DNA of 14,232 nucleotides from Candidatus Omnitrophota bacterium. Lineage in GTDB: Bacteria > Omnitrophota > Gorgyraeia > Gygaellales > Profunditerraquicolaceae. The position numbers were made by a program, and so were the translations under genes. Position 1 is the stretch's first letter, and each line of letters opens with the position of its first letter. The notes under the pieces were generated by a model, which saw nothing but the letters and a program-made list of their open reading frames with translations, was not told the DNA's origin and did not search any database. Of this stretch, positions 1 to 6,868 are shown piece by piece. The stretch is taken from the NCBI GenBank assembly GCA_028706895.1, contig JAQTVG010000010.1:1-14232 (forward strand), given 5' to 3'.

Positions 1-720
1 TTCTGATTCCTTGGCATCTAATTTTTTAACAAAGCCAGTATAGTTCTTCAGGGCCGGCTCAACAATGGCACAAAAATAATGATCTCGTAATCCTATAAAT
101 TTAATGTCCCCCAGGGTTACATCCTTACGAAGATTAAAATGCATTATTTTATCTTGGTTAACAAAAGTAGCATCTCTTAATTGCGCCTGGGCCTGGTCTC
201 CATTTAAATTCAATACGCCTAAGATTAAAGGCAAATCTATATTAAATTGTACATTTGTTAAGTTTTGGACATTAACTTCTAACTCTATGTTATACTTAGA
301 TTTAGAGAAAATAAAGCGTTTAATAATCTCTTTATTCTTATCTCTGTAAACAAAATCAATCTCTTTATCAGTAACACTCCTTTTTTGAAATATTAGGCCG
401 GGATCTCCTGTCAAAAAGCCGTATTTTAATGGAAAGGCGTAATTCTGATATGATTTAAAGACCACTTCTTTAATCGCTGCTTGGGATTCTATAAAAAGAA
501 TATCAAACTCTTTCTGGGAGAATTTAAATAAAGACACAGGTGGAGGCTCCTGTGTTTTTGTTGGAATTATTGTAGTTTGTGTGGGCGCAAGACTGGCTTT
601 GAGTGGTTCTTTTGACACAACTGCTTTATTATCAATATGTTGCGTCTTAGAAACAAAAGCAGACCAGCTTAATAAAATAAGTAGTGCTAAAGCTATAGCT
701 AAAAATAAGCGTTTTTCCAT
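1..720 (-). CDS. yidC: Membrane protein insertase YidC, N-terminal part (gene continues beyond the window start)
   Basis: YidC inserts and folds inner-membrane proteins, alone or with the Sec translocon. The frame is open from the ATG at 718-720 to the window edge (240 codons, no stop), so only the N-terminus is present. It starts MEKRLFLAIALALLILLSWS, a typical YidC signal-anchor helix (about residues 4-22). A low-complexity Thr/Pro/Lys linker follows (about 35-65), then the start of the beta-rich periplasmic domain. The stretch FIGLRDHYFCAIVEP near residues 210-224 matches the conserved end of that domain. The five-helix insertase core with its hydrophilic-groove arginine is outside the window. 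The long periplasmic domain is the Gram-negative form of the family. The ATG lies 2 bases after the yidD stop with no clear Shine-Dalgarno, so translation is probably coupled to yidD. Family assignment is confident; the C-terminal half is unseen. Confidence 0.93.
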   Translation of the reverse strand, partial: MEKRLFLAIALALLILLSWSAFVSKTQHIDNKAVVSKEPLKASLAPTQTTIIPTKTQEPPPVSLFKFSQKEFDILFIESQAAIKEVVFKSYQNYAFPLKYGFLTGDPGLIFQKRSVTDKEIDFVYRDKNKEIIKRFIFSKSKYNIELEVNVQNLTNVQFNIDLPLILGVLNLNGDQAQAQLRDATFVNQDKIMHFNLRKDVTLGDIKFIGLRDHYFCAIVEPALKNYTGFVKKLDAKESE

Positions 721-722
721 AG

Positions 723-938
723 TTAACTCAGTGGATCGTAACCGCTTTTGCCTGAAAAGGGGTGGCAACGTAATAACCTTTTAGCGCCTTTGGCTATCCC
801 CTTAAAAAACCCGAATTTCAAAATCGCTTCTCTGGTGTATTCAGAACAGCTGGGTACAAAACGACAGGACGAAGGCAGCATTATCCGGATATAATTCTGG
901 TACACACTGAGAAGCTTTAATGCTATTCTCTGTAACAT
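723..938 (-). CDS. yidD: Membrane protein insertion efficiency factor YidD
   Basis: A 71-residue small basic protein of the YidD family (DUF37), a membrane-associated factor thought to assist YidC-dependent insertion. The family signature is complete: CRFVPSCSEYTREAI near residues 25-39, a Gly-Phe-x-Lys-Gly turn, then RLLRCHPFSGKSGYDP near residues 54-69 with the conserved Cys-His-Pro and Gly-Tyr-Asp-Pro. The N-terminal LQRIALKLLSVYQNYI can form the usual amphipathic helix. Length is normal. Its ATG overlaps the rpmH stop codon by one base (TAATG), and yidC starts 2 bases after its stop, so rpmH-yidD-yidC form one tightly coupled unit. In most bacteria rnpA lies between rpmH and yidD; here there is no room for it. 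Confidence 0.95.
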   Translation of the reverse strand: MLQRIALKLLSVYQNYIRIMLPSSCRFVPSCSEYTREAILKFGFFKGIAKGAKRLLRCHPFSGKSGYDPLS

Positions 939-1075
939 TAAAGAGAAAGTCTTCTTCTGCCTTTTTGGCGCCTGCGTTTTAAAACCTTCCTGCCGGCCTT
1001 GCGGGCCATCTTGCTGCGGAAACCCTGTTTTCGCTTGCCTACGATATTTGTGGGCGTCTTTAAATGTTTTTTCAT
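938..1075 (-). CDS. rpmH: 50S ribosomal protein L34
   Basis: A 45-codon gene for ribosomal protein L34 of the large subunit, found by translating the minus strand from the ATG at 1073-1075 to the TAA at 938-940. The protein is highly basic; GKRKQGFRSKMARKAGRKVL and the terminal RRRQKGRRRLSL match the L34 core and C-terminus. The N-terminus (MKKHLKTPTNIV) differs from the common MKRTYQPS form. An AAGGG lies about 10 bases upstream of the start as a possible Shine-Dalgarno. The stop codon overlaps the yidD start by one base. Two minus-strand promoters lie about 100 and 150 bases upstream. L34 next to dnaA, transcribed in the opposite direction, is a classical origin-side arrangement. Confidence 0.95.
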   Translation of the reverse strand: MKKHLKTPTNIVGKRKQGFRSKMARKAGRKVLKRRRQKGRRRLSL

Positions 1076-1175
1076 CGTCGGTATCCCTTATTATTGCTAC
1101 CTTTCATAAAAATGCGCGCTAGCCAGGCGCTAAAGATAAAAAAGCCCTATTCCCGGCTATGCGAATAGTTTTTCA

Positions 1176-1203
1176 ATTATAACACAGGTTCGGGTTAAGT
1201 CAA
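1176..1203 (-). promoter_or_regulatory. Proximal rpmH-yidD-yidC promoter
   Basis: On the minus strand, TTGACT (1198-1203) and TATAAT (1176-1181) are separated by 16 bases, a near-consensus sigma70-type promoter. Transcription would start near 1169, about 95 bases before the rpmH ATG. Confidence 0.6.
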
Positions 1204-1221
1204 CATAACTTTTGAAAAATT

Positions 1222-1250
1222 ATTATATAATAGGATGGCTTGCCGGTCAA
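1222..1250 (-). promoter_or_regulatory. Distal rpmH-yidD-yidC promoter
   Basis: On the minus strand, TTGACC (1245-1250) and a perfect TATAAT (1222-1227) are separated by 17 bases. The start would be near 1215, just upstream of the proximal promoter's -35 element, so the two are in tandem. Confidence 0.6.
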
Positions 1251-1328
1251 GACAAAGAATAAACACCGGACACGCGGCTTGCCGTGCTCACAAAATTGCG
1301 CCCGAAACTATGTGTGTAAATTTATTTG

Positions 1329-1356
1329 TTGACCAATTAAAAAAATATTGTATAAT
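1329..1356 (+). promoter_or_regulatory. Distal dnaA promoter (P1)
   Basis: TTGACC (1329-1334) and a perfect TATAAT (1351-1356), with a 16-base AT-rich spacer. Transcription would begin near 1362, leaving an untranslated leader of about 180 bases before dnaA. No reading frame or stable RNA is recognised in that leader. Confidence 0.6.
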
Positions 1357-1435
1357 GAAGCCCGCCTAAGGTTTTAAGCTCTGCATTTCTGGAAGAACTT
1401 AAAGAACCAGGCGTCAAAAAGGGTGTTTTTTATTC

Positions 1436-1463
1436 TTGAAGTCTTACGCCTCTTTGGTATAAT
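1436..1463 (+). promoter_or_regulatory. Proximal dnaA promoter (P2)
   Basis: TTGAAG (1436-1441) and a perfect TATAAT (1458-1463), with a 16-base spacer. The start would be near 1470, directly before the 11-bp repeats, so a protein bound to those repeats could block this promoter. Confidence 0.58.
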
Positions 1464-1472
1464 ATTGCACAG

Positions 1473-1503
1473 AGTTATTAAAGTTGTTAATAAGTTGTTA
1501 ATA
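1473..1503 (+). repeat. Tandem 11-bp repeats upstream of dnaA, possible weak DnaA sites
   Basis: Two exact copies of AGTTGTTAATA (1482-1492 and 1493-1503) follow a shorter related unit AGTTATTAA (1473-1481). Read on the minus strand, each exact repeat region contains TTATTAACA (1485-1493 and 1496-1504), which matches the TTATCCACA DnaA box at 7 of 9 positions. The copies sit one helical turn apart, immediately after the likely P2 start. Repeats are seen directly; DnaA binding is inference. Confidence 0.5.
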
Positions 1504-1542
1504 ATCTAAATCTGGCTTTGTGCTTTCACGACGCATATAAAT

Positions 1543-2874
1543 ATGGCCAATACACAAGAAGCTTGGGATAAGGCAAAAGGTTACCTGCGGGAGAGCCTGG
1601 GCACCACTACTTTTGAAACCTGGATTTTGCCCTTAAAGGCAAAACAACAGGGTGACCATGCCCTGACTCTCGGCGCGCCTGATAACTTTTTCAGGGACTG
1701 GATAGAAAAGCATTATTTATCCGCAATACAAGATGCGGTAGCCAAATTCACCAAGCAGGAGCTGCGGGTTAATTTAGAGACCAGCTCCCAAGCCAAGCCT
1801 GAACACGCGGCCCCACAACAATCTCAGGTAAAACCCAAAGACACCAGGGATGTTTTTGGCCTTAACCCGCGTTATACATTTGAAAATTTTATCATCGGGC
1901 CTTCAAATCGCCACGCCCACGCCTATTCTTTAGCCGTGGCAGAATCCCCGGCAAAAGCATATAATCCTTTATTTATATACGGGGGGGTAGGATTGGGCAA
2001 GACACACCTTATTCAGGCAATATGCCACCACGCTAAAGTGAAAGCAGGAGGCAATCTTAAAATATGCTACATGACGTCGGAAAGGTTCACAAATGAACTA
2101 ATAGAAGCTATCCAACACCGCTCGACGCCTGCATTCAGGCAAAAATACAGGAACACGGATATACTGGTTATAGACGATATCCATTTTATCGCCGGCAAAG
2201 AATCAACCCAGGAAGAATTTTTCCATACCTTCAATACATTATACGACGCGCACAAACAAATTATTATTTCTTCGGATAGGCCCCCCAAGGAAATAGCAAA
2301 CCTGCAAGACCGCCTTGTGTCGCGTTTCGGATGGGGGCTAACCACAGATATACAGCCACCGGATCTGGAGACGCGGGTGGCCATACTAAAGAAAAAAATA
2401 GAGCGTGAACCGGTATCAGTGCCTGATGACGTAATATTTTTTATCGCCCAGCTTATTAAAACCAATGTCCGGGAACTGGAGGGTGCGCTTATACGTATCA
2501 TAGCTTATTCTTTATTGGAAGAAAAATCCATAACCCTGGATTTAGCTAAAGAGGTTTTAAAAGACCTTTTAAAAGAACCTAAAAAACTCATAACAGTTGA
2601 TTTTATACAGCGCTGTGTTGCTGAAGAATTCGGGGTATCGTTACAAGAAATAAAACTAAAGCGGCGGAATAAAAACATAGTCCTGCCCAGGCAAATAGCG
2701 ATGTATCTAAGTAGGGAATTAACTGATTTATCCCTGCCAGAGATAGGGGATTTTTTTGGAGGTAAAGACCATACCACGGTTTTACATTCATATAATAAAA
2801 TTAAAGAAGATTTTCAACAGGGCGGGCCATTAAAGGAAAGGATCGAGCGAGTTATCCAGGTTATTCAACAATAA
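1543..2874 (+). CDS. dnaA: Chromosomal replication initiator protein DnaA
   Basis: DnaA-ATP binds oriC boxes, melts the origin and recruits the replicative helicase. The 443-residue protein has a normal length and all four domains. Domain I is at about 5-75 (with FETWILPL) and a Gln/Pro-rich linker at about 78-102. The AAA+ domain runs about 108-325: Walker A GGVGLGKT 147-154, Walker B ILVIDDIHF 207-215, sensor 1 near IISSDRPP 241-248, arginine finger in SRF near 261, sensor 2 arginine in NVRELEG near 310. The DNA-binding domain IV is at about 350-443 with GGKDHTTVLHSY at 406-417, where Lys replaces the common Arg of GGRDH. The first ATG before domain I was chosen; the preceding bases show no Shine-Dalgarno, so initiation may be weak or regulated. 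Two promoters lie upstream, and the last codons contain DnaA-box-like DNA. Confidence 0.98.
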   Translation: MANTQEAWDKAKGYLRESLGTTTFETWILPLKAKQQGDHALTLGAPDNFFRDWIEKHYLSAIQDAVAKFTKQELRVNLETSSQAKPEHAAPQQSQVKPKDTRDVFGLNPRYTFENFIIGPSNRHAHAYSLAVAESPAKAYNPLFIYGGVGLGKTHLIQAICHHAKVKAGGNLKICYMTSERFTNELIEAIQHRSTPAFRQKYRNTDILVIDDIHFIAGKESTQEEFFHTFNTLYDAHKQIIISSDRPPKEIANLQDRLVSRFGWGLTTDIQPPDLETRVAILKKKIEREPVSVPDDVIFFIAQLIKTNVRELEGALIRIIAYSLLEEKSITLDLAKEVLKDLLKEPKKLITVDFIQRCVAEEFGVSLQEIKLKRRNKNIVLPRQIAMYLSRELTDLSLPEIGDFFGGKDHTTVLHSYNKIKEDFQQGGPLKERIERVIQVIQQ

Positions 2875-3012
2875 ATCCCCATATTAATACAGGGTTATCC
2901 AGAGAATAAAATAAACGTAATTGCGTAATGATCAAAGGGGTTAAGAATATTTCAACAGAAACAAATCTCTATACTATTATTAATATTATGTTATTATTTA
3001 CTCTAATAATAA
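2850..3012 (+). other. Probable oriC (dnaA-dnaN intergenic type)
   Basis: The 150-base gap between dnaA and dnaN starts with DnaA-box-like sequences (2852-2903) and ends in a strongly AT-rich stretch, about 2962-3012, made of runs such as ATTATTAATATTATG. Boxes next to an AT-rich unwinding stretch between dnaA and dnaN is the layout of many bacterial origins. The divergent gene orientation nearby (rpmH to the left, dnaA to the right) agrees. GC skew over a longer region would be needed to confirm. The same stretch may also hold a dnaN promoter (TATACT at 2970-2975, without a convincing -35). Confidence 0.5.
2852..2903 (+). promoter_or_regulatory. Cluster of DnaA-box-like sequences
   Basis: Three same-direction matches to TTATCCACA: TTATCCAGG (2852-2860) and TTATTCAAC (2861-2869), both inside the last dnaA codons, and TTATCCAGA (2895-2903) just after the stop. 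The third matches 8 of 9 positions, the first 7 of 9 and the second is weaker. Placement between dnaA and dnaN and shared orientation support a role in origin recognition; function is inferred. Confidence 0.5.
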
Positions 3013-3024
3013 AAGGAGTATTCA

Positions 3025-4116
3025 ATGAAACTTGAAGTGGAAAAGAATACTTTGTTGAATGGTATTCAAAAAGTACAGAACGTCATTTCCTCAAAATCCA
3101 CATTACCAATACTATCCAACATATTAATTGATGCCCAGCAAAGTAAACTTAAGTTAACTGCCACTGATTTAGATATCGGTATAAGTTGTGCGGTTCCTGT
3201 GGATATCCAGGAGCCTGGCATAATAACCATACCGGCTAAAAGATTTGGGGATATTATTAAGGAGTTGCCGGATGATAGTGTAAGTATTAACACCAAAAAA
3301 AACAACTTGGTTATCATTGAAACCAAATCCTGCCAGTTTAAGATTATGGGGTTGCCTTGCGAGGACTTCCCGAAATTACCTGAATTTAAAGAAGGGGGAG
3401 TAATTAAAATAGAACAGCCTGTTTTAAAAGAGATGTTAACGCTTACATCTTTTGCGGTATCTCTTGATGAAACGCGATACATATTAAACGGCATCTTGTT
3501 TAAAATTAACCAGAATAAATTAACTCTTGTGGCCACTGACGGCAAACGCCTGGCAATCATAGAAAGGAAACTGAAGCAGGACACTGAAAAAGACCTGCAG
3601 CTCATCGTCCCTCTTAAAACAATCCAGGAACTAAACCGTAACCTTCAGGATGAGGGGGAATTATCAATGTTGCTGGGCAATAATCAGGCATTATTTGATT
3701 TGGGTGCGGCTGTAATTATTTCACGCCTCATAGAGGGGGAATTTCCTGATTATCAACAGGTTATTCCGCCTGCCGCGGAGAATAAAGTAAACGTCAACCG
3801 TGAAAATTTCTTATTAGCCGTAAAAAGGGCGGCTTTGCTTTCCACGCCTGATTACCAGGCGGTCAAACTGGAAGTCTTTAAAAATAAATTGGTTGTTTCC
3901 AAGTCTACCCCTGATGTTGGCGAGTCCAGGGAAGAAATATCTATGGAATACCAGGGCAAAGAAATCGCCATCGGCTTTAATCCTAATTATTTAATAGATG
4001 TCTTAAAAAACCTAAAAGAAGACAAGGTAGCGTTTGAATTGACCGATACTGAAAAACCGGGCGTTTTACGGATTGATGGGTATGTTTATATCGTATTACC
4101 CATGCGTTTGAGTTAA
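3025..4116 (+). CDS. dnaN: DNA polymerase III beta subunit (sliding clamp)
   Basis: The ring-shaped clamp that tethers polymerase III and many repair enzymes to DNA. The 363-residue length is typical, with three repeated clamp domains (about 1-120, 125-245 and 248-363). Recognisable stretches are STLPILSNILI near residue 25, TATDLDIGI near 45-53, the domain II segment LVATDGKRLA near 172, and the terminal YIVLPMRL, which forms part of the partner-peptide pocket. A good Shine-Dalgarno, AAGGAG at 3013-3018, lies 6 bases before the ATG. The stop codon is followed at once by the ATG of the DUF721 gene, so the two are probably translationally coupled. No truncation or odd residue was seen. Confidence 0.98.
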   Translation: MKLEVEKNTLLNGIQKVQNVISSKSTLPILSNILIDAQQSKLKLTATDLDIGISCAVPVDIQEPGIITIPAKRFGDIIKELPDDSVSINTKKNNLVIIETKSCQFKIMGLPCEDFPKLPEFKEGGVIKIEQPVLKEMLTLTSFAVSLDETRYILNGILFKINQNKLTLVATDGKRLAIIERKLKQDTEKDLQLIVPLKTIQELNRNLQDEGELSMLLGNNQALFDLGAAVIISRLIEGEFPDYQQVIPPAAENKVNVNRENFLLAVKRAALLSTPDYQAVKLEVFKNKLVVSKSTPDVGESREEISMEYQGKEIAIGFNPNYLIDVLKNLKEDKVAFELTDTEKPGVLRIDGYVYIVLPMRLS

Positions 4117-4395
4117 ATGCAAACAATAAAAGATGTAGTCGCGGGTGTTTTAAAAGGGCTTAAGGAAAAGAAACAAGCCAAAGATTCACCGGAATTTTTG
4201 TTAAAGCAGGCATTGCACAGGAAAGAGCTGGTGCACACAAAATTCCGGTATTTGCATAAAGGTGTTTTAGGCATAACGGTAGATTCATCCGCCTGGCTTT
4301 ATCAGCTGAATTTACAAAAACCAAAACTGCTGGAAAAATTGTGTAAGAAATCCAAAGACATAAAAGATATTCATTTTTATATCGGAGAAATCTAA
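4117..4395 (+). CDS. DUF721 family protein, DciA-like
   Basis: A 92-residue protein of the DUF721 family. The founding characterised member, DciA, loads or assists the replicative helicase DnaB in bacteria that lack DnaC-type loaders. The N-terminal half (about 1-48) is basic and helical. The C-terminal half carries the family pattern GVLGITVDSSAWLYQLNLQK, then LLEKL and a terminal DIHFYIGEI, which fit the KH-like fold. It starts directly after the dnaN stop and ends directly before the gyrB start, with no spacer on either side. In many genomes recF lies here, often with a DUF721 gene after it; recF is absent. A role at the replication fork is supported by family and context, but a DciA function is not proven for this short form. 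Confidence 0.8.
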   Translation: MQTIKDVVAGVLKGLKEKKQAKDSPEFLLKQALHRKELVHTKFRYLHKGVLGITVDSSAWLYQLNLQKPKLLEKLCKKSKDIKDIHFYIGEI

Positions 4396-6867
4396 ATGAA
4401 AAAGAAACAAGCAGAGAAAAAAACATTGAAACCCGATAAGTTAGATAATCCGCCGCGCGCGCAAGAATCGGGCAAGGATAAAGTTTACGACGCTACCACT
4501 ATTCAGGTCCTGGAAGGCGTTGAAGCGGTAAGGCGCCGGCCGGCCATGTATATCGGCGATACATCTATACGCGGGTTACATCACTTGGTTTATGAAGTGG
4601 TGGACAATAGCGTGGATGAGAGCCTGATGGGTTATTGCAATAACATTGAGACGGTGATTCATTCTGATAACAGCGTCAGTGTAACGGATAACGGCCGCGG
4701 CATACCCGTGGATATGCACAAAACGCAAAAGAAACCGGCAGTTGAAGTTGCCCTGACAACCCTGCACGCCGGAGGTAAATTTGATCATAGGGTCTATAAA
4801 GTGTCCGGTGGTTTACATGGCGTAGGCGTAAGCGTCGTCAATGCCTTATCTGATTGGCTGGAAGTAGAAGTCAAAAGAGACGGCAAGATTTACCATCAGC
4901 GCTATGAACGCGGCAAGACCGTATCAAAGCTTACAGTTATAGGCAAAAGCAATTCGACCGGCACAAAAGTCACTTTTAAGCCGGACAAAACAATTTTTCC
5001 CAACACGGATTTTTCTTACGATATATTATCCCAGCGTTTAAGAGAGCTGGCTTTTTTGAATAAGGGCCTTAAAATAAAACTGGCCGATGAGCGCACGGAC
5101 AAAGAAGCGGTCTTTGAATTTGCCGGCGGGGTAGTCTCGTTTGTAGAATACCTGAGCAAAAATAAGAATCCTTTACACAGCAAGGTGATTTATTTTCAGA
5201 AGTCGCAGGACGATATCATTATTGAAGTGGCCCTGCAGTATAACGACGGCTACTCAGAGACCCTGTTTTCATTCGCGAATAATATCAATACCGTTGAGGG
5301 TGGCACGCATTTGTCCGGATTCAAATCCGCGCTTACCCGCGCGATAAATCAGTACGCCAAGAGCAAGAATTTAATTAAAGACGAGATTGGTATTACCGGA
5401 GATGATGTGCGCGAAGGCCTGACCGCGGTTGTAAGCGTGAAAGTGCCGAATCCCCAGTTTGAAGGACAGACCAAAACAAAGTTGGGTAATTCCGAAGTAG
5501 AAGGCCTGGTTGCTTCGGCGAGTTTAGATGCTTTGGCAGGGTACTTTGAGGAAAACCCGTCAATCGCCAATAAAATTATAGACAAGGTAATTGTCGCTTC
5601 GCGCGCGCGCGAAGCCGCGCGTAAAGCAAGGGAATTAACGCGCAGAAAAGGGGCGTTAGAAGGCGCGGGCCTGCCCGGGAAACTTGCCGATTGTTCAGAG
5701 AGAGACGCTGCTTTGTGTGAATTGTACATCGTGGAAGGCGACTCAGCCGGCGGTTCGGCCAAGCAGGGCAGAGATAGGCGCTTCCAGGCGATATTACCGA
5801 TAAAAGGTAAAATATTAAACGTGGAAAAAGCCAGGTTAGATAAAATTTTATCTAACGAAGAAATACGCACCATCATTACCGCCTTGGGCACAGGGGTTGG
5901 CGAAGAATTTGACATAACTAAACTGCGTTACCATAAATTAATGCTCATGGCCGATGCTGATATAGACGGCTCGCACATACGCACACTCTTGTTAACTCTC
6001 TTATATCGCCAGATGCCCGAACTTATAAAAGGAGGCTTTGTTTATATCACGCAGCCGCCGCTCTATAAGATAAAAAGAGGGCAGAGAGAAGAATATATTC
6101 AGACTGAACAACAAATGGATGAGTTGCTTTTAGATTTAGGCAGGGAAGGCCACCAGTTTGTCCGCCTTAAAGACAAGCAGGTTTTTACCGACAATCAATT
6201 TAAAGATCTTTTGTTTTTGCTTGTTGAATTAGACAAGCTAGGCAGGATTTTAGGTAAAAAGGGAGTAAATTTAGCAGAATATTTGCAATTTAGGCACCCA
6301 AAGACCAAAAAAATGCCAATTTATAGGGTGAAAGTGGAGACAAAAGACCACTTTTTTTATACCGATAAAGAACTGGCGAGTTTTACAGAAAAAGAAGGTA
6401 AAGAAACAGAACAGGATGTTTTGGAACTCTTTGAAGCGCAAGAAATAGAGCAGGTAGTGGCCAAGATAGAGAAACTGGGTTTGGAAATAGCTACTTATGT
6501 TGCAGAGGCCGGCGCAGTAAAAGACCTGGCTGCTAAAGACACGGGTAAAAAAATGAAAGCCCTATACCGCATTAAAAATGAAAAAGAGGATAAGGATCTT
6601 TTTTCTTTGGCGGAAGTGCTGGGGTATATAAAAGAGATGGCTGCAAAAGGCATGCATATCCAAAGATATAAAGGCCTCGGAGAAATGAACCCGCAGCAAT
6701 TATGGGAGACTACTATGGACCCGGAAAAACGCACTATTTTGCAAGTGACCTCAGATGATGCGGCGGGTGCGGAGGAGATATTTACAACTCTCATGGGAGA
6801 CCAGGTGGAGCCGCGGCGGGAATTTATAGAAAATTATGCACACCAAGTTAAAAACTTAGATATCTAA
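4396..6867 (+). CDS. gyrB: DNA gyrase subunit B
   Basis: ATPase subunit of gyrase (GyrA2GyrB2), which introduces negative supercoils. The 823-residue protein starts with a lysine-rich extension of about 28 residues before the conserved YDATTIQVLEGVEAVRRRPAMYIG. GHKL ATPase motifs are EVVDNSVDE 67-75 (Glu67 is the expected catalytic base), DNGRGIP 98-104 and GGLHGVG 139-145. TOPRIM elements are EGDSAGGSAKQ 447-457, PIKGKILNVEKAR 468-480 and the metal-binding DADIDGSHIRT 520-530. QRYKGLGEMN lies at 756-765. Between about 565 and 735 is a long charged insertion, which explains a length near E. coli GyrB (804) rather than the roughly 640 of Gram-positive enzymes. Shine-Dalgarno GGAG is at 4384-4387, 8 bases before the ATG. 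The adjacent gyrA and its GyrA box argue for gyrase rather than ParE. Confidence 0.97.
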   Translation: MKKKQAEKKTLKPDKLDNPPRAQESGKDKVYDATTIQVLEGVEAVRRRPAMYIGDTSIRGLHHLVYEVVDNSVDESLMGYCNNIETVIHSDNSVSVTDNGRGIPVDMHKTQKKPAVEVALTTLHAGGKFDHRVYKVSGGLHGVGVSVVNALSDWLEVEVKRDGKIYHQRYERGKTVSKLTVIGKSNSTGTKVTFKPDKTIFPNTDFSYDILSQRLRELAFLNKGLKIKLADERTDKEAVFEFAGGVVSFVEYLSKNKNPLHSKVIYFQKSQDDIIIEVALQYNDGYSETLFSFANNINTVEGGTHLSGFKSALTRAINQYAKSKNLIKDEIGITGDDVREGLTAVVSVKVPNPQFEGQTKTKLGNSEVEGLVASASLDALAGYFEENPSIANKIIDKVIVASRAREAARKARELTRRKGALEGAGLPGKLADCSERDAALCELYIVEGDSAGGSAKQGRDRRFQAILPIKGKILNVEKARLDKILSNEEIRTIITALGTGVGEEFDITKLRYHKLMLMADADIDGSHIRTLLLTLLYRQMPELIKGGFVYITQPPLYKIKRGQREEYIQTEQQMDELLLDLGREGHQFVRLKDKQVFTDNQFKDLLFLLVELDKLGRILGKKGVNLAEYLQFRHPKTKKMPIYRVKVETKDHFFYTDKELASFTEKEGKETEQDVLELFEAQEIEQVVAKIEKLGLEIATYVAEAGAVKDLAAKDTGKKMKALYRIKNEKEDKDLFSLAEVLGYIKEMAAKGMHIQRYKGLGEMNPQQLWETTMDPEKRTILQVTSDDAAGAEEIFTTLMGDQVEPRREFIENYAHQVKNLDI

Positions 6868-6868
6868 T

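Larger units (their letters stand above)
1076..1542. other. Divergent intergenic region between rpmH and dnaA
   Basis: A 467-base gap without a recognisable gene. It holds two tandem promoters for each direction (listed separately), a small inverted repeat near the start of the rpmH leader, and tandem 11-bp repeats just before dnaA. Between the two promoter pairs (about 1251-1328) there is only a short inverted repeat, CACG/CGTG at about 1270-1285. No TTATCCACA-type box closer than 7 of 9 matches was seen. The region is moderately AT-rich. It is where leftward and rightward transcription diverge, so it may form part of a bipartite origin. Confidence 0.6.

Noticed and set aside
104..784. Two short plus-strand frames (104-349 and 581-784)
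   Set aside because: They lie opposite yidC and yidD, whose minus-strand translations match conserved families.
1218..1231. Plus-strand promoter using TTGAAA (1212-1217) and TATAAT (1226-1231)
   Set aside because: The spacer is only 8 bases; the same AT-rich stretch is better explained as the -10 element of the minus-strand promoter.
1363..1435. Small RNA gene (for example SRP RNA) between the two dnaA promoters
   Set aside because: A CTGG/CCAG pairing and an AGGCGT/ACGCCT repeat exist, but no extended fold, SRP signature or terminator is present.
3066..3605. Open frame of 179 codons antisense to dnaN
   Set aside because: Mirrors the real clamp gene, without ribosome site or family motif.
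5349..5915. Long open frame on the minus strand inside gyrB (188 codons)
   Set aside because: Antisense to strongly conserved GyrB motifs, no ribosome site and no recognisable domain; a shadow of GC-rich third positions.
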